Assembly (NCBI GenBank): GCA_016213845.1 | Contig: JACQZN010000037.1 | Location: 1-64,000 of the forward strand | Reading direction: 5' to 3' | Source: Candidatus Wallbacteria bacterium | GTDB lineage: Bacteria > Muiribacteriota > UBA6191 > JACPRK01 | DNA length: 64,000 nt | Part shown: positions 8,115 to 16,909 of the stretch, in pieces | Layout: the number at the start of each line of letters is the position of its first letter | How positions within the stretch are numbered: position 1 is the stretch's first letter | The notes under the pieces: model-generated | What the model was told of the DNA's origin: nothing | Databases searched by the model: none | What the model saw: only the letters and a program-made list of their open reading frames with translations | Position numbers and translations under genes: made by a program

Positions 8115-9986
8115 ATGCGCTGGCTAGTCATCGCCGCCCTGCTGGCGGGCGCGGCCTGGACGGCCCGGACGTACGTGCCAGGCACCGAAGCGCCGGGCGG
8201 CTCTGCCGTCGAGGGGCCGGTCGTCGGCGGCATCTACCACGCGGCGCTCTCCACCAACCCGCCGACCTTCGACCCGGCGTTGGCGACCGACACGACGTCC
8301 GTCTTCTGTCTGCTACAGATGTTCGACGGCCTGGTGAAGTTCGACCTGAGCACCAACGGCACCGACGCCGCCGACTCCCAGTCGCAGGGCTCCATAACCA
8401 GCGCCGTTGCCGAGTCATGGGACATCAGCTCCGACGGCCTGGTCTATACCTTCCACCTCTCCCCCAAGGTGACGTTCCACGCGACCTCGGAGAACGGCCG
8501 CCCGACCGCCAACGGCGGCCGCCGAGTGACGGCCAGCGACGTGAAGTTCAGCTTCGAGCGGGTGCTGGACCCGCTCACGGAATCGGCCCGGGCCCAGATC
8601 TTCAGTGTCATCGAGGGCGCCGAGGAGTTCAGGGCGGGCAAGACCCGCAGCGTGCGCGGATTGGAGGCGATCACGCTGCCCAAGGCCGCCGAATCGCGTC
8701 ACGCGGGTTGCAGCCAGCCTTGCACGATCCGCATCCGGCTCACTTCGCCCTACGCCCCCTTCCTGGCGACGCTGACGATGTCCAACGCCTTCATCGTCCC
8801 CAAGGAGGACGTCCTCAAGTGGGGCAAGGACTTCCGCAACCATCCGGTCGGCACCGGCGCCTTCCGCTTCGAGTCGTTTGCGCCCAACGCCAAGGTCGTG
8901 CTTTCGCGCAACCCCGCCTACTTCGGCGGCCCCCCGTACCTGGATCGTGTCGAGTTCCACATCATCGCCGAGGAGGACGCGCTCTTCGGCGAGTTCCTGG
9001 CGGGTCGCATCTACCACTCCAGTGTGCCGGACAAGTTCTATACGCAGGTGAAGCGGTCGGGCTCCATCTGGGCGCCCTTCTTCACGGAGGTGTCGCAGCT
9101 GGGGACCTACTACTTCGGGATGAATGCGAAGATCCCCCCGTTCGACAACCCGCTCGTGCGGCGGGCGTTCAGCCACGCCGTCGACAAGACCTCCATCGTC
9201 AAGTTCATCAAGACCGGCCGGGTCCAGGAGGCGCGAGGCCCGTTGCCGCCCGGCATCCGGGGCTATAACGCCAGCCTGCGCTCCTACGACTTCGACCTGA
9301 AGCAGGCCGACGCGCTGCTCACCCAGGCAGGCTTCCCGCGGAGCCGGCCGGGCGGTCTGCGGCAGGGCTTTCCGGAGATCCCGATCCACATCCCGGAGGG
9401 CGAGGACCACATCCGGATCACCCGCGCCATCCAGGCAGGGCTGGCAGACCTGGGGATTGCGGCGTACCCGGTCGTCAACTCCTGGAAGACGCACCTGGAC
9501 CTGACCAAGCGGGGCAAGGCCGGCTTCTTCCGGCTCGGCTGGGTGGCCGACTACATGGACGCCGACAACTTCCTCTACTACCAGTTCTACTCGAAGAACG
9601 TCGGCAGCTCCAACAGCGTCAGCTACGAGAACGCCGAGGTCGACTCGCTGTTGGTGCAAGCTCGGCGCGAGACCAACCCGCTCCTGAGGATCAAGCTCTA
9701 CCAGAAGGCCGAGCAGCTCATCGTCGACGACGCGGTCTGGATCTGCATCTTCTACTTCAACACGGCGATCGTGCGGCAGCCGTTCGTGCACGGCATCAAC
9801 CTGACGCCGCTGGGGGACCAGCTGATCGGCTTCCGAAACGTCTGGCTGGCGCAGGGGGCCGGGGAGCCACCGCCGCTCGCGGTGAAGCCGGAGTGGAGCG
9901 AGCCCGAGGAAGGTTCCGAGTCGACGGCACCGTTGACTCCAAGACAGGAGCGCAGGGCCCCCGGGGCGGCGCTCGGCGGACGATGA
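8115..9986 (+). CDS. Family 5 extracytoplasmic solute-binding protein (oligopeptide-type)
   Basis: The 623-residue protein has a signal sequence at 1-20 without a clear lipobox, followed by a full SBP_bac_5 (DppA/OppA-type) fold. Recognisable blocks are the PTFDPALATDTTS opening, a TASDVKFSFERVLDP segment, NPVGTGAFRF-like HPVGTGAFRFESF and the conserved VRRAFSHAVDK. Such proteins bind peptides or related ligands in the periplasm and deliver them to an ABC permease. No permease or ATPase genes are nearby. Instead the stop codon overlaps, as ATGA, the start of a membrane protein with cNMP-binding domains, which suggests a sensing or delivery role for that protein (inference). A GGAG lies eight bases before the ATG. 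The Ser/Glu-rich C-terminal tail is longer than usual. Confidence 0.88.
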   Translation: MRWLVIAALLAGAAWTARTYVPGTEAPGGSAVEGPVVGGIYHAALSTNPPTFDPALATDTTSVFCLLQMFDGLVKFDLSTNGTDAADSQSQGSITSAVAESWDISSDGLVYTFHLSPKVTFHATSENGRPTANGGRRVTASDVKFSFERVLDPLTESARAQIFSVIEGAEEFRAGKTRSVRGLEAITLPKAAESRHAGCSQPCTIRIRLTSPYAPFLATLTMSNAFIVPKEDVLKWGKDFRNHPVGTGAFRFESFAPNAKVVLSRNPAYFGGPPYLDRVEFHIIAEEDALFGEFLAGRIYHSSVPDKFYTQVKRSGSIWAPFFTEVSQLGTYYFGMNAKIPPFDNPLVRRAFSHAVDKTSIVKFIKTGRVQEARGPLPPGIRGYNASLRSYDFDLKQADALLTQAGFPRSRPGGLRQGFPEIPIHIPEGEDHIRITRAIQAGLADLGIAAYPVVNSWKTHLDLTKRGKAGFFRLGWVADYMDADNFLYYQFYSKNVGSSNSVSYENAEVDSLLVQARRETNPLLRIKLYQKAEQLIVDDAVWICIFYFNTAIVRQPFVHGINLTPLGDQLIGFRNVWLAQGAGEPPPLAVKPEWSEPEEGSESTAPLTPRQERRAPGAALGGR

Positions 9987-12900
9987 ACAGCGGCGAGTCG
10001 CGGGGCGAGGGACTCCTCCAGAGCAAGCCGCGGCGCAAGCCGGGCGTGGAGCTCGAGGAGCGGGGACAGGCTGGCGGCGCGGCGACGCTGCGCGATCCGG
10101 CGACCGGCGTGGCGCTGGGATTGGAGCGGACGGAGCGGTGGCTCTGGAGCGAGCTCGACGGGACGCGGACGGTGCGGGAGCTGGTCGATCGCGGCCTGAT
10201 GGCGGCGGAGCCGGTGGGACCGACGGAGCTCGGAGCGACGCTGGCGCGGTTCGCCCGGGCCGGGTTCGTGGAAGGCGCCCGGCGCGCGGCGCCGCCGGCC
10301 AGCCGGCTGGCCCTGGGGCTGGCGCTGCCGCGACTGGGCCCCTGGGCGCGGCGAGCAGTCGGGGCGGCCGCGGCCATCCTGGCGATCGCGCCGATGGCGG
10401 GGTTCGTGCCGTTGCTGGCCGCCCTGCGAGACAACGGACTGGCGCTGGTGGCGCCTGGCGGCAGCCCACTCTGGGCCGCGGCGGCGGCCTGGGCCTGCGT
10501 CTGGTACCGCGGCGTCTGCCAGGCGCTCGCGGCGGCAGCGTGCGGCTTCCGGCTTCCGCGGGCGGGGGTGGACCTGCGGGCGGGGCTGCCGCTGCCCTAT
10601 CTCGAGCTCTCCGAGCTCGGGCTGGCAGACCGCAAACATCAGGTGCTCGTCTCTCTAACGGGTCTTTTGAGTCCTCTAGCCCTGGCGTCGGCCGGGTGCA
10701 GCGCTGCCTGGCTCGGCGTGGGCGGAATGGACACGGCGATGGCGGGTCCGCTCGCGGCGGTGGCGCTGCTGACGGTCATCTTCGACGCCAGCCCGCTCTT
10801 CGAAGGCAACGGCTATCGCCTCTACCGCGCGGCCTTCGACCGCGAGCTGGTGCGCGACCAGGCGCTCGCCTTCTTCGCCCGCAAGCTGCTGGTGCAGCTC
10901 CTGGGCGACAGGCCTTCGTCCGAGGAGGAGAAGCGGCTCTTCCGCTACGGAGTCGCCTCCGTCGCCTGGGTGCTGGTCGCGATGAAGCTCGCGGCGTCGG
11001 CCTTCCGCGCCTCGGCGGTCCCGCTCGTGCTGGCCATCTTCGACACTGGCTCGAGGCCGGTGCAGGCGCTCTTGCTCGGGCTGCTCGTCGCCAGCGCCAG
11101 CCTGCTCGGCTACGCCCTCGTGCGCGTGCTGGCCGTGCCGCTGGCGCTCTTCGGCGAGCACGTGCGCCGGGACGCCATCGCGCGCCTAGTCGTGCCGGCC
11201 GCCGTGCTCGCCTCGGCCGCGGGCACTCTCTGGGACACGCCGAACGGGCAGGTCCTGCTCCAGGGGCTGTTCGCCACGCTTCTGGTGCTCGTCTGGAACC
11301 GCCACCGCGCGGTCTGGAGCGGGATGCCGATGCTGCTCGGGATGGACCTGCTGGTCCTTTTCCTGGGGTTGCGGGCGATCTTCATCGTGCCGACGGCGCT
11401 GGTCGAAGCCACGGCGCCCGCGTTCGGCGTGGAGCTGGTGTTCGGCCGCCAGCTCGGGCTGGAGTGGTCGGGAGTCCTCTTGCTCGCAGCTGCGCCCTTC
11501 TACTTTCGACAGGCCGCCGGTGCCTCGCCCCGAAAGCGCGACCGATTCGCGCCCGCGGCGGCCGCCGCCGTGCTGATGACGATGGCGGCGCCAGCCATGA
11601 GTGCCGGAAGGTCCATCGAGTCCCTTTGCACCTACACGGGCGTCGTGGCGGCGGTGACGGCGATGGCCCAGCTGATGCTCGTCGACGGCGCCAGCCCCAT
11701 CGGACGCGCCTGGAGACTTCTCTTCACGGCGTTCGTGGCGATGGCCGCGGCCGCGACCGTCGAGCTCCACGCCGCGCCCGGCTCGCTCGGCAGGCTGGCG
11801 ACGCTCCCGCTCTGGACGGCGAGTCTCTTGCCCGTGGCGGCGGCCGTCTTCGTCGCACGCACCGTGCTCAGCGGGCCCTTCCGCGCCCGGCCAAGGGACC
11901 GGCGGCGCGCCTCGGCCGACCCGCGCGAGGCCTGCCGCTCGGCCTCCGGACACCTCTTCGGCACCTGCACCGACCTGGCCCGCGAGGTCCTCGGCGAGCG
12001 CCGCTCCCAGGCCGTGCTGGGCGAGTCGCTCTGGACGGACGCCGAGGACCCCCGGCACGCGCTGCGTGAGGGCTACGCCATGCGGCTGGCAGCCCTGGAG
12101 CGCCACGGCGGCCACGCCTTCCGCGCCGCCGTCGAACACGCGGCCACCCGGGGCCTCTACTGGCTGGAATGGCAGGTCGCCAACCGCGAGATCTTCTTCA
12201 CGCCGCTCGAGGAGCCGGCCGAGGACCTGGAGCGGCTGCTGGAGGAGATCCCGTTCTTCGCGTTGCTCGGCGCCGGCCAGCGGGCCGAACTGGCGACGGC
12301 GATGACGCGTGAGTGGTACGACGCGGGGAGCCGCATTCTCCACCAGGGGGACCTGGGCGACCGATTCTACGTCGTGAGGTCGGGCGAGCTTGCGGTCAGG
12401 AGGCTGGACCCGGGCGGCATCGATCGACGGGTGGCGCGCCTGGTTGCGGGAGATTGCTTCGGAGAGCTTGCGCTTCTGGCGAGCTCGACGCGCACGGCAT
12501 CGGTAGACGCCGTGACCGACGTCGAGCTGCTCTCGCTGGGACGGGACGAGTTCCTCGAGGTGTTTCCGGAGTCGGCCGCCGAGCGGGAAGCGGTCGTCTC
12601 GGTCATCCGCCACGGCGGGTTCTTGAGGCGTGTCCCGCTCTTCTCTCAGCTGCCGCCCGTGGTGCTCTCGCGCCTGGCCGCGAAGCTGGAGAGTCGGCCG
12701 CTCGATCCGGCGCTGCCGGCCGAGGAGTTCGGGGGAAAAGCAGGCGCGGCGAGCGTGCTGCTGGTGCGGGAAGGGCGGGCCCGCGTGGAACCCGCTAACG
12801 GCGAGGCCATGGAGCTGGGCGAGGGTCAGGCGTGGGGCGAGTGGACGCTGGCCGGCGAGGCGCTTCCGGCGGCGCGGATCACGGCGCTCGAACCGGGGAC

Positions 12901-13003
12901 TGCGCTCGCGCTTCGCCCAGACGAGCTCCGCAAGGCGCTCGACGCCTATCTGGCGACCGTGGCATCGCTGCAGGAGCTGGCCAGCCCTCGAGGAATTGCG
13001 TGA
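9983..13003 (+). CDS. PqqD-like / degenerate site-2-protease-like membrane / cNMP-binding protein
   Basis: The 1006-residue protein appears to have four parts. Residues 25-100 resemble a PqqD/winged-helix peptide-chaperone domain (ERWLWSELDGTRTVRELVD). Residues 105-560 hold about ten hydrophobic helices laid out like the M50-type peptide exporters: where HExxH should lie, residues 177-186 read GVCQALAAAA, and the later NP-x-DGY region reads DASPLFEGNGY (268-278), so the zinc site is gone. From about 755 to 850 there is a canonical cyclic-nucleotide-binding domain with phosphate cassette FGELALLASSTRTASV, Glu and Arg both present. A second, eroded copy covers about 880-990. The start is the ATG at 9983 overlapping the upstream stop; the 30-residue longer frame lies inside the upstream gene. 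GTGA overlap couples it to the next gene. Confidence 0.7.
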   Translation: MNSGESRGEGLLQSKPRRKPGVELEERGQAGGAATLRDPATGVALGLERTERWLWSELDGTRTVRELVDRGLMAAEPVGPTELGATLARFARAGFVEGARRAAPPASRLALGLALPRLGPWARRAVGAAAAILAIAPMAGFVPLLAALRDNGLALVAPGGSPLWAAAAAWACVWYRGVCQALAAAACGFRLPRAGVDLRAGLPLPYLELSELGLADRKHQVLVSLTGLLSPLALASAGCSAAWLGVGGMDTAMAGPLAAVALLTVIFDASPLFEGNGYRLYRAAFDRELVRDQALAFFARKLLVQLLGDRPSSEEEKRLFRYGVASVAWVLVAMKLAASAFRASAVPLVLAIFDTGSRPVQALLLGLLVASASLLGYALVRVLAVPLALFGEHVRRDAIARLVVPAAVLASAAGTLWDTPNGQVLLQGLFATLLVLVWNRHRAVWSGMPMLLGMDLLVLFLGLRAIFIVPTALVEATAPAFGVELVFGRQLGLEWSGVLLLAAAPFYFRQAAGASPRKRDRFAPAAAAAVLMTMAAPAMSAGRSIESLCTYTGVVAAVTAMAQLMLVDGASPIGRAWRLLFTAFVAMAAAATVELHAAPGSLGRLATLPLWTASLLPVAAAVFVARTVLSGPFRARPRDRRRASADPREACRSASGHLFGTCTDLAREVLGERRSQAVLGESLWTDAEDPRHALREGYAMRLAALERHGGHAFRAAVEHAATRGLYWLEWQVANREIFFTPLEEPAEDLERLLEEIPFFALLGAGQRAELATAMTREWYDAGSRILHQGDLGDRFYVVRSGELAVRRLDPGGIDRRVARLVAGDCFGELALLASSTRTASVDAVTDVELLSLGRDEFLEVFPESAAEREAVVSVIRHGGFLRRVPLFSQLPPVVLSRLAAKLESRPLDPALPAEEFGGKAGAASVLLVREGRARVEPANGEAMELGEGQAWGEWTLAGEALPAARITALEPGTALALRPDELRKALDAYLATVASLQELASPRGIA

Positions 13004-13401
13004 AGTCCCTGGTCACCTTCGCCCTCGTGGCGTTCGTTCTGCTGAGCATGCTCGCCAGCGGCGCCGACCTGGCGCTCAGCATGCGTGATGTCGCGCTGGT
13101 GACGCTGGCGCGGATGGAGCTCAAGCAGATCGCCCGGCAGGTGACGCTCCAGTACAGCGAAACGGGGACGCTCCCCGCGAAAGCGGAGTTCGCCAGGTTC
13201 CTCCGCGCCCGGTTACGGACGCCGGGCCGCGATCCCGGCCTGGATCGCTGGCAGATGCCCTACTGGCTGGAGACCGTGCAGTATCAGTCGCGCAAGCTCA
13301 ACACGCCCAGGATGAAGGGCGAGTTCGTACTCCTGAGCGCCGGCCCCGATCGGGTGTGGCTTTCGCAGGACGACCTGGTGATCGCCAGCACCGAGAAGTG
13401 A
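13000..13401 (+). CDS. GspG-like extracytoplasmic protein without a prepilin motif
   Basis: This 133-residue protein has an N-terminal hydrophobic segment (SLVTFALVAFVLLSMLAS) and a C-terminal half that reads like the major pseudopilin GspG: DPGLDRWQMPYWLE followed by GEFVLLSAGPDRVWLSQDDL, matching the family's D-x-WG-x-PY and S-x-GPD-x-x-x-x-x-DD blocks. The classic prepilin cleavage site (G before F-x-x-x-E) is absent, so it may be membrane-anchored and not assembled into a pilus. The GTG at 13000 overlaps the stop of the cNMP-binding gene; the longer frame to 12832 lies inside that gene. It completes a tight three-gene unit. The link to type II secretion rests on sequence resemblance only. 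Confidence 0.65.
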   Translation: MKSLVTFALVAFVLLSMLASGADLALSMRDVALVTLARMELKQIARQVTLQYSETGTLPAKAEFARFLRARLRTPGRDPGLDRWQMPYWLETVQYQSRKLNTPRMKGEFVLLSAGPDRVWLSQDDLVIASTEK

Positions 13402-13530
13402 GAGGGTTTGAACAAGTTCCCTGGAACCATTCGCCCGAGCCTGTCGAGGGACCATAGCAGCTACAATACGGGGCTTCGACGAGCTCAGCCTGAGCGGTTC
13501 TGGGGGACCTTGGATAGATTCGAACCCTCT
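13401..13530. repeat. Intergenic repeat bounded by 12-base inverted repeats
   Basis: The gap between two convergent genes is bounded by AGAGGGTTTGAA (13401-13412) and TTCGAACCCTCT (13519-13530), inverted repeats with one mismatch. Inside are GAGCCTGTCGAGGGACC and CTTCGACGAGCTCAGCCTGAGCGG, members of the widespread intergenic 'TCGAAGG...CTGAGC' repeat type. A related piece occurs at 55070-55110. There is no coding frame. It may also act as a bidirectional terminator for the two facing genes. Confidence 0.6.
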
Positions 13531-13544
13531 GCGTATCGAGCCGC

Positions 13545-15062
13545 TCAGTTCTTGTGCTTCTTGTCGAACTCCGAGAAGTCCTCGAGCGGCAGGACCTTGA
13601 CGGGGCCGAAGGTCGAGAGCGGCTTGTCGAAGTCGGCGGCCTTGCCGACGACGGTCACGGTCTGCCGGTCGGAGAGCAGGTGCTTCTTTGCGACCCGCAG
13701 GATGTCGGCCGCGGTGACCTTGGAGATCGCCTCCTTGTAGATCTGCAGGTAGTCGGGCGGCAGCTTGTTGTACTCGAGGCTGACGGCCTGGCCGACGATC
13801 TGGCCGGACGACTGGAACTCGAAGACGAAGCTGTTCAGGATCGATTCGCGAGCAATCTTCAGCTCCTCCTCGGTCACGGGCTCCGAGGTCAGCTGGGCGG
13901 CCAGCTTCTTCATCTCCTCGATGCAGCGGGCGGTGGTCGAAGACTTGGTCTGGCAGACCATGCCGAAGGAGCCGAGCTCCTGTCCCGCCGAGAAGTAGCT
14001 GCCGACGGAGTAGGCGAGCCCCTGATTGGAGCGGATCTCGCGCATCAGGCGGCTGGTGAAGCCGCTGCCTCCGAGGATGAAGTTCATGACATCGATGGCG
14101 AAGTAATCGGGATCGGACTTCTTGATGCCGAGGTGGCCGATGCGGATGGAGGCCTGGGGAACGTCCTTTTCGACGAAGTAGACGCCGGCCTTCGGGTCGA
14201 ACGGGACGTCGGGCGGGTCGGCTGGAGGCTGACCCTTGGGCCAGTCGCTGAAGAGGGCCTTCAGCTTGGAGAGGAGCTCGTCCTTCTTGAAGTCGCCGGC
14301 GACGCCGACGATGAGGTTGTTGGGGAAGAAGTACTTCTTGTGGAAGGCGACCAGGTCGTCGCGGGTGATGCGGTCGACTGAGTCGAGGCTGTTGACGCGC
14401 CCGAAGGGGTGGCCTGCGTAGAGGACCTTTCCGAACTCGCGGGCGCAGATGGGGCCGGGCTCGTCGTTGCGGCGGCGGATGCCCTCCATGACCTGCTTCT
14501 TGCGGAGCTCCACCTTGTCGGCCGCGAAGGCGGGGAACATGAGCACCTCGGAGAAGATCTTGAGGCCTGCGTCGAGGTCCTTCGAAAGGACGTCGAGGCT
14601 GGCGCCGCCGCTGCGGGAGCCAATGGATGTTTCGACACCTGCGGCCATGAACTCGAGCGTCTCGTTCATCTCGTCGCCGGTCATGGAGCGGGTGCCGCCC
14701 GTGCGCATCACGGCGCCGGCGATCTCGGCCAGGCCGAGCTTTTCGTCGGGGTCGAGCCAGGAGCCGGCCTTGACGGTGGCGGAGACGCGGACGATGGGCA
14801 GCTCGTGGTCTTCGAGCAGGTGGACGACCATCCCGTTCTCCAGCACGACGCGCTCGGCCTTGGGGGGTTTGAGCACGAGCGGCGGCACCGCCATCTTCGA
14901 CGGGTGGACCCAGAGCTCCTCGGCCCAGAGCGTGCTGACGACGCCGAGGCAGAGGCCCAGCGCAAGCCGAGCTGCTATACGGTTCGCCGCCCGCGCGAAG
15001 GCAGCAGGGGCGAATGGGCCTTCCACCTTCCACCTTCCGCCTTCAATCTTCTCGTTCCTCAT
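13545..15062 (-). CDS. M16 peptidase-family protein, catalytically inactive subunit
   Basis: The 505-residue protein has two M16 (insulinase/mitochondrial-processing-peptidase) domains of about 220 residues. The HxxEH zinc motif expected near the N-terminus is replaced by GLAEIAGAVMRTGG, while the later glycine-rich segment typical of partner subunits (FILGGSGFTSRLMREIRSNQGLAYSVGS) is well preserved. In two-gene M16 systems one subunit is catalytic and the other, like this one, helps bind substrate. The start ATG at 15062 overlaps the stop of the catalytic partner by one base (a GTG one codon earlier is possible). The first 20 residues (IEGGRWKVEGPF) come from a short GGAAGGTGG-type simple repeat. 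A signal-like hydrophobic segment follows at about 32-47. Confidence 0.87.
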   Translation of the reverse strand: MRNEKIEGGRWKVEGPFAPAAFARAANRIAARLALGLCLGVVSTLWAEELWVHPSKMAVPPLVLKPPKAERVVLENGMVVHLLEDHELPIVRVSATVKAGSWLDPDEKLGLAEIAGAVMRTGGTRSMTGDEMNETLEFMAAGVETSIGSRSGGASLDVLSKDLDAGLKIFSEVLMFPAFAADKVELRKKQVMEGIRRRNDEPGPICAREFGKVLYAGHPFGRVNSLDSVDRITRDDLVAFHKKYFFPNNLIVGVAGDFKKDELLSKLKALFSDWPKGQPPADPPDVPFDPKAGVYFVEKDVPQASIRIGHLGIKKSDPDYFAIDVMNFILGGSGFTSRLMREIRSNQGLAYSVGSYFSAGQELGSFGMVCQTKSSTTARCIEEMKKLAAQLTSEPVTEEELKIARESILNSFVFEFQSSGQIVGQAVSLEYNKLPPDYLQIYKEAISKVTAADILRVAKKHLLSDRQTVTVVGKAADFDKPLSTFGPVKVLPLEDFSEFDKKHKN

Positions 15063-16597
15063 CACTTCTCACCCTTGCCTTCGGCGTCCTTGCCGCCGGG
15101 CGCGGGCTTGCGCACCAGCTCGGCCACGGTTCGGTTCTTGGGGACCAGGTACTTGGCGACGTTGGCCCGGATCTCCTCGGGGCGAACCGTCTTGATGACC
15201 TCGAGGTACTTGGCCAGGTAGCGCCAGTTGCCGACCAGCGCTTCGAAGTAGGAGAGCTGGCTGGCCAGGCCCTCGTTGCTGTCCATGCCGCGCAGGAGAT
15301 CGCCCTCGGTCTTGTTGAGAATTTTCTGGAGCTCCTTGGCGCCGACGGGTTCCTTGGCGAGCTTGTCGATCTCGGCGTAGATGCCGGCCTCGAGCTCGGC
15401 GACGGTGTGCGGGTGGCGGGGCGTGCCGCTGACGGTGAAGAGGTTGGCGTAGCGGGCGCCGGGGTCGCCGTTGCCGGCGCTGACGGCCTGGGCGATCTGC
15501 TTGCCCTCGACGAGATTCTTGTAGAAGCGGGAGGTGCGGCCGCTCGAGAGGATGCCCTGGACGATGTCGAAGACGTAGTCCTCTCGGGAGGGGCAGGTCG
15601 GCTTGTGGTAGCCGATGAGGACCTGGGGGCTGGCGTCGAACTCCACCTGGACGCGCTTCTCGCCCTTCTGCTCGGGCTCGACGATGGAGAGCGGCCGCGG
15701 CAGCTCTTGCGGCGGCAGGGCGCCGAAGTAGCGCTGGGCCATCGCGATGACCTGGGCGGGGTCGATGTCGCCGACGACGGCGGCGATGGTGTTGTTGGGG
15801 GCGTAGAAGATCCGGCGGAACTTCTCGGTGTTCTCGAGGGAGAGGAACTCGATCTCGGACATCCAGCCGATCGTGGGGACGTTGTAGGGGTGGGCCAGGA
15901 AGGCGGCGCCGACGAACTGCTCGTAGAGCGTTCCGCCGGGGCGGGAATCGTAGCTGCGGCGCCGCTCCTCCATCACGACGTCGCGCTCGGAGTAGTACTC
16001 GCGCAGCACCGGGTTGGTCATGCGGTCGGCCTCGATGCGCATCCAGAGCTCGAGGCGGTTGGCGGGCAGCGAGATGACGTAGGTGGTGTGGTCCTTGTTC
16101 GTGAAGGCGTTGAAGCCGACGGCGCCGGCCTTGGAGTAGATCTCGTCGATCTCGTCCTTGAGGACCAGCTCGTGGTGCTTCTCCTGGAGGGTTTTCAGTT
16201 CCTTGGCCAGCGCCTCGACCTTCTTCGGGTCGGCGCGCTCGCGCTTGAGGCGCTCGCGGTCGAGGGCCTCGCCCGCCGTTCCGATCTGCTCCAGGAGCGG
16301 CTTTTCGCGTGCCCAGTCCTTGGTGCCCAGCGTGTGGGTGCCCTTGAAGAGCATGTGTTCCAGCAGGTGGGCCGTACCGCCCACGCCGGTCCACTCGTCG
16401 ACGGCGCCGGCCTTGAAGCGCAGGTACATCGAGACCGTCGGGGACTGGTGGCGCTCCAGCATCAGCCACTTCATCCCGTTGTCGAGAGTGTGCTCGCGGA
16501 CGCGTCCCTCGAGCATCGCCTGGGCCGCCAGGGGCGGGGCCAGCGACAGCGCAATAGAGACGATCACTCCAACGAGTCGAATCGGACGGATGCCCAC
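15062..16597 (-). CDS. M16 zinc metallopeptidase, catalytic subunit
   Basis: This 511-residue secreted or periplasmic protein of the M16 family keeps the inverted zinc motif HLLEH at residues 77-81 and a downstream metal-ligand region around ELWMRIEAD (183-190). A helical insertion of about 60 residues separates them, as in the bacterial subgroup annotated 'insulinase family'. Such enzymes degrade peptides inside a closed chamber formed with a partner, here the gene directly downstream with a one-base overlap. The signal peptide is residues 1-26 (SIALSLAPPLAAQA). I chose GTG 16597 because CAGGAGG lies six bases upstream and the longer frame to 16687 adds a non-signal Arg-rich leader. Confidence 0.9.
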   Translation of the reverse strand: MGIRPIRLVGVIVSIALSLAPPLAAQAMLEGRVREHTLDNGMKWLMLERHQSPTVSMYLRFKAGAVDEWTGVGGTAHLLEHMLFKGTHTLGTKDWAREKPLLEQIGTAGEALDRERLKRERADPKKVEALAKELKTLQEKHHELVLKDEIDEIYSKAGAVGFNAFTNKDHTTYVISLPANRLELWMRIEADRMTNPVLREYYSERDVVMEERRRSYDSRPGGTLYEQFVGAAFLAHPYNVPTIGWMSEIEFLSLENTEKFRRIFYAPNNTIAAVVGDIDPAQVIAMAQRYFGALPPQELPRPLSIVEPEQKGEKRVQVEFDASPQVLIGYHKPTCPSREDYVFDIVQGILSSGRTSRFYKNLVEGKQIAQAVSAGNGDPGARYANLFTVSGTPRHPHTVAELEAGIYAEIDKLAKEPVGAKELQKILNKTEGDLLRGMDSNEGLASQLSYFEALVGNWRYLAKYLEVIKTVRPEEIRANVAKYLVPKNRTVAELVRKPAPGGKDAEGKGEK

Positions 16598-16909
16598 GGA
16601 TGCCTCCTGTCGAACGCCGGCCGTCCGGCCGGCCGGGAAGCAGGGTAGCACGCGCCGGACGGCCACTCGGAAAACTGGCGGCCCCAAAGCCTGCGACGTC
16701 AGCGGATGCGAACTTCCGTGGCGGCGAAATCCCGGGAAATCCCGTGGCGTCTACCTGTACCGGGTTCTTCGAAAACCCGGTACAGGTAGACGCCACGAGA
16801 TTTGACGAGATTTCGACGGGACTTCGCCACCACGGGACTTCGCCACGGCGCGCGACGGGTCTTCCGACCTCGCGCAGCGGGCCAGCCGGGCGCTCTGGCT
16901 TTCGAGCCT
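16598..16909. other. Intergenic region between M16 pair and amidohydrolase
   Basis: This 312-base stretch has no gene. It holds the M16 ribosome binding site at its left end, a very long palindrome (16725-16815) and two 15-base direct repeats of ACGGGACTTCGCCAC (16816-16830 and 16832-16846). The remaining right part shows nothing I can name. Open frames crossing it on both strands are shadows created by the palindrome. Confidence 0.7.
16725..16815. repeat. Large imperfect palindrome (REP/BIME-like hairpin)
   Basis: The central arms 16744-16766 and 16774-16796 are perfectly complementary over 23 bases (GTGGCGTCTACCTGTACCGG and its complement) around the loop CTTCGAA. With one mismatch the arms reach 30 bases (16737-16766 with 16774-16803). 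A further layer, about 16 of 20 bases matched, extends the palindrome to 16725 and 16815. The sequence is unrelated to the four GGGGACACACGACC palindromes elsewhere. It lies between two minus-strand genes and would form a very stable hairpin downstream of the amidohydrolase gene. Confidence 0.9.

Noticed and set aside
8415..10469. 684-codon minus-strand frame opposite the solute-binding protein
   Set aside because: Low-complexity Arg/Pro-rich translation, no start signal, and it spans the junction of two well-supported plus-strand genes.
16744..16796. tRNA or small RNA gene at the strong stem-loop
   Set aside because: It is one uninterrupted hairpin with no cloverleaf, no T-loop GTTCGA-CC placement and no anticodon arm.
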